A stretch of DNA of 44,190 bases from an uncultured Pseudomonadales bacterium (GTDB lineage: Bacteria; Pseudomonadota; Gammaproteobacteria; Pseudomonadales; Azotimanducaceae). Shown here in pieces: positions 39,878 through 44,190 of this stretch; the stretch's first letter is position 1; each line of letters begins with the position of its first letter. The stretch lies in the NCBI GenBank assembly GCA_937921865.1, contig CAKZWF010000013.1, forward strand, positions 1-44,190. The letters run 5' to 3'. Position numbers and translations under genes: made by a program. The notes below the pieces were generated by a model. It did not search any database. It worked only from the letters and a program-made list of their open reading frames with translations, and had not been told where the DNA came from.

Positions 39878-39924
39878 ATGAAAATCAGACGGTTAGCATA
39901 ATGCTATCGAAAAAAAACAGGTGA
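39878..39924 (+). other. Two tiny coupled reading frames with a strong ribosome-binding site (possible leader)
   Basis: GAGGAG lies seven bases before ATG 39878, which reads MKIRRLA and stops at TAA 39899-39901. The last A of that stop begins ATG 39901, reading MLSKKNR and stopping at TGA 39922. The ribosome-binding site is stronger than that of the downstream DUF6316 gene (start 40005). It could be a leader peptide or chance; there is no attenuator-like hairpin that I can see. Confidence 0.3.
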
Positions 39925-40004
39925 TTGTGTTCACATTCATCATACAGACAGTGTCTGAACCGGGCATCAGACTGGCGGCTACCTGATAGCACAAGGCTGG
40001 CACC

Positions 40005-40295
40005 ATGAATGCAGCCCGATACGATGAAAAACCGAAAACCTGGTTCCGTTCGGACAGAGTGTTTCTGAGCGATCAGCAATGGTTCTTTCACACCAGGGAA
40101 GGGGTGGATGTGGGTCCTTATGACTCTCAGTTCGAAGCGGAAATCGAAGCCGGCATGCTCAAAGAGCTGCTGCGCGAGCACGCGGCCAAAGGTGATGCAT
40201 CAATGTCGGTGATCAGAGAGTTTGTGCTCGACTCTTATGCGATGGGCCGACCGCTGACGCCCAACTTTACTCGCGCGATGTCATCATCTCAGTGA
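40005..40295 (+). CDS. DUF6316-like small protein
   Basis: A 96-residue soluble protein. The pattern W-F-R-S-D-R-V-F, QQWFFHTREGVDVGPYDSQFEAEIEA and a later helix is what I associate with DUF6316, small gammaproteobacterial proteins of unknown role. The aromatic WFFxTREGxxxGPY core is the recognisable part. The start has a weak ribosome-binding site. It is followed by a 58-base gap and the carboxymuconolactone-decarboxylase-like gene, which may be co-transcribed. Confidence 0.75.
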   Translation: MNAARYDEKPKTWFRSDRVFLSDQQWFFHTREGVDVGPYDSQFEAEIEAGMLKELLREHAAKGDASMSVIREFVLDSYAMGRPLTPNFTRAMSSSQ

Positions 40296-40353
40296 ATTGC
40301 TGAGCTCTTTGTGGGCATAATGATTCTAAGGATCACGCTGTGGGGAAACAGCC

Positions 40354-40983
40354 ATGCCCAGACTAAGACAGGTTTCTCGTGCCGATGCGCCGGAGTTCAT
40401 CCAGCGCATGTATGGCTTTCTTTTTGGTGATCGTGATCCGGTAGAAGAACCTGGTACTGACACCGGTACACCGGGAAACTGGTGGACGGTGTTTGCGCTG
40501 GTTCCGGATGTGTTCCAACACAGCATCGATGGCTTTCGGGTCTACCGATCTCCCAAACGGGAACTGGATCCGAAGCTGCGCGAACTCGGCCAGACTCGGG
40601 CCGGCTACGCTCGTGGCAGCCAGTTTGTATTTTCCCAGCACTGCAAGTCCATGCGCTATCTCGGTTTCAGCGAAGAGCAGATCGAGTCGATTCCGCACTG
40701 GCAGGCCGCCGATTGTTTTTCTGAAGTAGAACGGCTGGTGCTTGCTTACACCGACTGTCTGGTGCTCGATGGTGGACGGACGCCCGATGGTCTGTTCGAA
40801 GCGTTGCAGAAACATCTTAGCGACGAAGAACTGCTCGAATTCACCTACATCACCTGTCTTTACGAGATGCATGCCACCATGTGTCGTGCGCTGCATCTGG
40901 AATACGACAATGTTCCGGAGCGGATTGAAGAAATCCCAGCCCCGGAAGGCGCAGGAGATATTCTCCAGGCTGTGGACGAGTAG
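40354..40983 (+). CDS. Carboxymuconolactone-decarboxylase/AhpD-family protein
   Basis: A 209-residue all-helical protein of the CMD/AhpD superfamily. The core is GNWWTVFALVPDVFQHSIDGFRVYR, RELGQTRAGYARGSQFVFSQHCKSMRYLGFSEEQIESI and SEVERLVLAYTDCLVLDGGRTPDGLFEALQKHLSDEELLEFTYITCLYEMHATMCRAL. The AhpD CxxC pair is not present, only a single Cys in SQHCKS, so it is not an AhpD-type reductase; a decarboxylase-like or unknown role remains. GGGGAAA precedes the ATG. The stop is followed two bases later by the proposed CTG start of the flavoprotein. Confidence 0.8.
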   Translation: MPRLRQVSRADAPEFIQRMYGFLFGDRDPVEEPGTDTGTPGNWWTVFALVPDVFQHSIDGFRVYRSPKRELDPKLRELGQTRAGYARGSQFVFSQHCKSMRYLGFSEEQIESIPHWQAADCFSEVERLVLAYTDCLVLDGGRTPDGLFEALQKHLSDEELLEFTYITCLYEMHATMCRALHLEYDNVPERIEEIPAPEGAGDILQAVDE

Positions 40984-40985
40984 TC

Positions 40986-42170
40986 CTGCAGGACGCTTTT
41001 GATGTCATTGTCGTTGGCGGTGGTGCCAGCGGTCTTATGTGCGCGATACAGGCGGGCAATCGTGGCCTCCGAGTGCGGGTGTTGGAGCAGGGGCCGAAAG
41101 TTGGCTTGAAAATCCTGGTTTCGGGGGGCGGCCGGTGCAATTTCACCAACCTGTTCGCTGACCCTCGACAACAGTTCCTGTCAGAAAACCCCCACTTCTG
41201 CATCTCCGCGATGAATCGCTTTGACCCTTCGGACTTCATTGCGATGGTCGAGGCAGCAGATATCCCCTACCACGAAAAAAAGTTGGGTCAGCTGTTTTGT
41301 GATCGCAGTGCACGGGACATAGTGACCATGCTGCTCGACCGCTGTGCAGCCGCTTCCGTCGATATTCAGGTGCGTGAGCGGGTGGCTGAAATCAGTCCAG
41401 AAGACGATGGCGGCTTTAGTGTGACCACAGATAAAACAACCTATACAACGAGCAAGGTGGTGGTTGCGTCCGGAGGTTTGTCGATGCCTAAGATCGCCAG
41501 TGATCTGGCCTTCCGCACCGCAGATTCGCTCGATATGACGGTGGTGCCGTTGCGACCAGCTCTGGTGCCGTTGACCTGGAATTCCGAAGACAAACCCAGA
41601 TATGACGTGCTGTCGGGCATTTCTGTTGACGTTGAAGCGGCCTGTAACGGCGAGAGCTTTCGGGAAAACCTGCTGTTTACCCATCGAGGTCTGAGCGGAC
41701 CGGCCATTCTTCAGATCTCCTCGTTCTGGCGAGACGGCGATAGCGTCCTGATCAATCTGTTGCCCGATGTCGATGCGGCCGATTGGCTGTTGGCGCAGCG
41801 GCAGAGCAAGCCCCAACAGAAGCTGGCAACGGTGTTGAAAACCCGATTGGTCAATCGGCTGGTTGAGGTGATGACCGACCACTGGTTTGAAGATGTGAAA
41901 ATTGGTTCTCTCTCCCCCGGCGCAGTGGCCGAACTTGGTGCCCGACTGAACGCCTGGGAATTCAAACCCGGCGGTAGCGAGGGTTACCGCACTGCTGAAG
42001 TCACACTTGGGGGCATCAATACTGATGAAGTGTCGTCAAAGACCTTCGAAGTGAAGAAAGTGCCCGGGCTGTTTGTGATTGGTGAAGCGCTGGACGTCAC
42101 CGGCTGGCTGGGTGGCTATAACTTTCAGTGGGCCTGGGCATCCGGCTGGTGCTGCGCCCAGCACCTATAA
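40986..42170 (+). CDS. yhiN: HI0933/YhiN-family FAD-dependent oxidoreductase, proposed CTG start
   Basis: FAD-dependent flavoprotein of about 394 residues. The dinucleotide-binding motif VIVVGGGASGLMCAI lies at the very N-terminus. It is cut in half if translation starts at the first ATG (41037). Reading upstream, the frame is open back to a stop at 40926, and it contains no ATG, GTG or TTG. CTG 40986 gives MQDAFDVIVVGGGASG, the expected family N-terminus, two bases after the previous stop and with GAG about six bases before it. Other landmarks are VLEQGPKVGLKILVSGGGRCNFTN and the C-terminal GLFVIGEALDVTGWLGGYNFQWAWASG. The reaction is unknown. Confidence 0.9.
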   Translation: MQDAFDVIVVGGGASGLMCAIQAGNRGLRVRVLEQGPKVGLKILVSGGGRCNFTNLFADPRQQFLSENPHFCISAMNRFDPSDFIAMVEAADIPYHEKKLGQLFCDRSARDIVTMLLDRCAAASVDIQVRERVAEISPEDDGGFSVTTDKTTYTTSKVVVASGGLSMPKIASDLAFRTADSLDMTVVPLRPALVPLTWNSEDKPRYDVLSGISVDVEAACNGESFRENLLFTHRGLSGPAILQISSFWRDGDSVLINLLPDVDAADWLLAQRQSKPQQKLATVLKTRLVNRLVEVMTDHWFEDVKIGSLSPGAVAELGARLNAWEFKPGGSEGYRTAEVTLGGINTDEVSSKTFEVKKVPGLFVIGEALDVTGWLGGYNFQWAWASGWCCAQHL

Positions 42171-42174
42171 AATA

Positions 42175-42225
42175 GGGGTCGAACCGGAGTTTTTCTCCAG
42201 AAAATGCGGTTCGACCCCATTTTTT
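42175..42225. repeat. Intergenic palindromic repeat, locus D (bidirectional terminator)
   Basis: GGGGTCGAACCGGAGTTTT, a loop, then GCGGTTCGACCCC and ATTTTTT. It sits in the 65-base gap between the convergent flavoprotein and ABC-F genes, four bases after the flavoprotein stop. The T run gives a classical plus-strand intrinsic terminator; the A-rich 5' flank does the same for the minus strand. Confidence 0.85.
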
Positions 42226-42235
42226 GTTGTGTCTG

Positions 42236-43846
42236 CTAACTGTTGGCTGCGCGGGGAATAATGTGCTGGCTCGCCAGATATTCATCGTAGCTGCCGTCGA
42301 AGTGGACGAGGCTCTGATCGTTGATTTCAATAACCTGGGTGGCCAGTGACGATACGAACTCACGGTCGTGACTGACAAAGATCAGTGTGCCTTCATAGTG
42401 CGCAAGTGCGAGGTTGAGCGCTTCGATCGCTTCCATGTCCAGGTGGTTGGTGGGTTCATCCATAACCAGCACATTGGGTGAGATCATCAGCAGCTTACCG
42501 AACAGCAGACGGTTTTTTTCGCCACCGGAACAGACCTTTACGGGTTTCAGGAAATCGTCAGATGAGAACAACAGCTGGCCCAGTGTGGCCCGGACAATCT
42601 GATCGTTGTGGCTGGGTTTGCGCCATTGGCTCATCCAGTCAAACAGGCTCAGGTCAGTGTTGAACTCTGCGGTGCTGTCCTGCGGACAGTAGCCGATGGT
42701 CGCGTTTTCCGCCCATGCAATGTTGCCATGAGCAGGTTCCAGGTCACCGAGCAGGCAGCGCAGCAGGGTGGTTTTGCCGACACCGTTTTCGCCGAGAATA
42801 GCCAGTCGAGCTCCGGCTTCCAGGATCAGATTGCCTTTATCAAACAGCGGTCCCTCATCGAAGCCGTGGCCGAGATTTTCCAGAGTCACGGCCTGGCGGT
42901 GCAGCTTTTTACCTTGTGTGAACCGTATGTAGGGGCTGACGCGGCTTGAGCGTTTGATGTCTGCGAGCTCAATCTTTTCGAGTCTCTTTGCCCGTGAGGT
43001 TGCCTGTTTAGCTTTGGAAGCATTGGCTGAGAAGCGGCTGACGAACTGCTGCAGCTGAGCAATCTCAACCTTCTTCTTGGCATTTTCGGACTGCAGCAGT
43101 TCGCGCGCGGCAGTCGAAGCGATCATGAAATCGTCGTAGTTACCCGGATAGACCCGGAGCTCTCCGTAATCGATGTCTGCGGTATGAGTGCAGACTTCAT
43201 TCAGAAAGTGCCGGTCGTGAGAGATGATCACCATCGTGCTTTTCTGCGACTTGAGCACGCCTTCAAGCCAGCGTATGGCGTTGATGTCCAGGTTGTTGGT
43301 GGGTTCGTCCAGCAGCAGGATGTCAGGCTCGGAAAACAACGCCTGGGCAAGCAGCACGCGCAGCTTCCAGCCGGGTGCTACTTCGCTCATCAGGCCGAAA
43401 TGCAGTGACTCGTCGATGCCCGCACCGCTTAAAAAATCACCGGCGCGGCTTTCTGCGGAATAACCATCCATCTCGGCAAACTCGATCTCCAGATCCGCAG
43501 CGCGCATGCCGTCTTCTTCAGTCATTTCCGGCAAGGCATAAAGGCGATCACGTTCGCACTTCACAGCCCAGAGTTCAGCATGGCCCATGATTACCGTGTC
43601 GATCACGGAGAATTCTTCGAACGCAAACTGATCCTGATTGAGTTTGCCGACCCGCTCGTTTGGCGTGACTGACACATTCCCGGTGGTGGGCTCGAGGCTG
43701 CCAGTGAGAATGTTCATGAGCGTGGATTTGCCACAACCGTTGGCACCGATCAGTCCGTAGCGATTGCCATCGGCGAATTTTATAGAGATGTTTTCGAACA
43801 GAGGCTTGGCACCAAACTGCATCGTGACGTTTGCGACAGAAATCAA
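42236..43846 (-). CDS. ybiT: ABC-F ATPase, YbiT type
   Basis: A 536-residue soluble protein with two ABC domains and no membrane segment. Domain 1 has Walker [10 protein letters not shown], the unusual signature [15 protein letters not shown] typical of YbiT, and Walker [14 protein letters not shown]. Domain 2 has [23 protein letters not shown] and [12 protein letters not shown]. The linker between domains (about 240-310) is charged and helical, with [27 protein letters not shown] proteins bind the ribosomal E site and modulate translation; YbiT's own role is not settled. The gene is single and ends at the locus D repeat. Confidence 0.95.
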   Translation of the reverse strand: MISVANVTMQFGAKPLFENISIKFADGNRYGLIGANGCGKSTLMNILTGSLEPTTGNVSVTPNERVGKLNQDQFAFEEFSVIDTVIMGHAELWAVKCERDRLYALPEMTEEDGMRAADLEIEFAEMDGYSAESRAGDFLSGAGIDESLHFGLMSEVAPGWKLRVLLAQALFSEPDILLLDEPTNNLDINAIRWLEGVLKSQKSTMVIISHDRHFLNEVCTHTADIDYGELRVYPGNYDDFMIASTAARELLQSENAKKKVEIAQLQQFVSRFSANASKAKQATSRAKRLEKIELADIKRSSRVSPYIRFTQGKKLHRQAVTLENLGHGFDEGPLFDKGNLILEAGARLAILGENGVGKTTLLRCLLGDLEPAHGNIAWAENATIGYCPQDSTAEFNTDLSLFDWMSQWRKPSHNDQIVRATLGQLLFSSDDFLKPVKVCSGGEKNRLLFGKLLMISPNVLVMDEPTNHLDMEAIEALNLALAHYEGTLIFVSHDREFVSSLATQVIEINDQSLVHFDGSYDEYLASQHIIPRAANS

Positions 43847-43998
43847 AGGTTTATCCTGCTGATCGAGTGCCCGGCGATTCGGGGCGGAAAAGGTGCTACG
43901 TGGTCAACGCGGCTGCGCATCATACGCGAAAGCCTGCGCAGCGCCAGTTGCAGTCGTTCAGGTCGTGCAAGACCTCGCACCCTGGGGTAGCACAACCA

Positions 43999-44027
43999 TT
44001 GCTTAGGTTGATGGATCAGGTGATAGT
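43999..44027 (+). promoter_or_regulatory. Probable tRNA-Gly promoter
   Basis: TTGCTT (43999-44004), a 17-base spacer and GATAGT (44022-44027) make a plausible sigma70 promoter. A GC-rich discriminator (CTGAGGCCGGCG) follows, as at stable-RNA promoters under stringent control. The tRNA begins about 42 bases downstream of the -10 box. Confidence 0.5.
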
Positions 44028-44069
44028 CTGAGGCCGGCGACCGAACGATACAGATCCGTTGGCAGCCGC

Positions 44070-44145
44070 GCGGGAGTAACTCAGTTGGTAGAGTTCCTGC
44101 TTCCCAAGCAGGTTGTCGCGAGTTCGAGTCTCGTCTCCCGCTCCA
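44070..44145 (+). tRNA. tRNA-Gly, anticodon CCC
   Basis: A complete 76-base cloverleaf can be drawn. The acceptor GCGGGAG pairs with CTCCCGC. The D arm contains CAGTTGGTAGAG. The anticodon stem CCTGC/GCAGG encloses the loop TTCCCAA with anticodon CCC. The T arm contains GTTCGAGTC, and discriminator T and an encoded CCA end it. The body is close to gammaproteobacterial glycine tRNAs for GGG codons. Confidence 0.95.
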
Positions 44146-44155
44146 CCTGATAAAA

Positions 44156-44190
44156 GGGGTCGAACCGAGGTTTCAGTTAAGAAACCTCGG
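44156..44190. repeat. Intergenic palindromic repeat, locus E (cut by window end)
   Basis: GGGGTCGAACCGAGGTTTC, loop AGTTAA, GAAACCTCGG, then the window ends. This is the cleanest copy: every visible arm base pairs. It lies ten bases after the tRNA and would end its transcript if a T run follows as at loci A and D. Confidence 0.85.

Overview
The window reads as chromosomal DNA of a Gram-negative gammaproteobacterium of fairly high GC, probably an aquatic heterotroph. The evidence is an OxyR with the redox cysteines at exactly 199 and 208, a YbiT-type ABC-F ATPase, a YhiN/HI0933-type flavoprotein, a type I isopentenyl diphosphate isomerase, a LolA-like periplasmic protein and several lipoproteins with clear lipoboxes. 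No species can be named from the sequence alone. Genes are tightly packed: no gap exceeds about 250 bases, many starts overlap the preceding stop, and convergent genes overlap by 9-18 bases. There is no insertion sequence, prophage, integrase or CRISPR array.

Layout. 1-2.4 kb: a perfect 20-bp palindrome, then a methionine/glutamine-type aminotransferase and an omega-amidase (probable last steps of methionine salvage), then a lipoprotein cytochrome c. 2.5-9.5 kb: a complete peptide ABC importer (binding lipoprotein, two ATPases, two permeases) ending in an M32 metallocarboxypeptidase, so peptide uptake is linked to peptide breakdown. 9.6-14 kb: a minus-strand group of small metabolic genes (proline-iminopeptidase-like lipoprotein, SnoaL-like, LolA-like, DUF1330, luciferase-like oxidoreductase, PPOX flavoprotein), broken up by an intergenic palindromic repeat. 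14.1-19.8 kb: a large secreted Tyr/Gly/Arg-rich protein, an LRAT-like protein with a membrane tail, an RluA-type pseudouridine synthase, an M28-like protein lacking metal ligands, and a four-helix membrane protein.

19.8-26.8 kb: zinc-type dehydrogenase overlapping oxyR, then on the other strand rubrerythrin, a double-cluster Fe-S/CCG protein and DUF3501. A near-consensus OxyR site (14 of 16 core bases) lies directly against the -35 of a good rubrerythrin promoter, so this is very likely a peroxide-defence module. Divergently, a Fur-like box overlaps the probable promoter of a MATE exporter followed by an EamA transporter. 26.8-30.2 kb: lipoprotein vWA protein, ECF sigma factor and transmembrane anti-sigma-like protein. 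30.3-33.1 kb: idi, an alpha/beta hydrolase and a PQQ-type sugar dehydrogenase.

33.2-38.6 kb: the most unusual unit, four translationally coupled genes: a Lon-family protease with an intact Ser-Lys dyad but a ruined Walker A, a tandem universal-stress-like protein, a cyclic-2,3-diphosphoglycerate-synthetase-like P-loop protein, and a carbamate kinase. 38.6-44.2 kb: MFS transporter, DUF6316 protein, carboxymuconolactone-decarboxylase-like protein, YhiN flavoprotein (which appears to need a CTG start), YbiT, and tRNA-Gly(CCC).

Two features run through the window. Five intergenic loci carry the same inverted repeat (GGGGTCGAACCGAGGTTT and its complement), always just after gene ends and often followed by a T run. 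Two genes (4259 and 40986) look as if they start at CTG.
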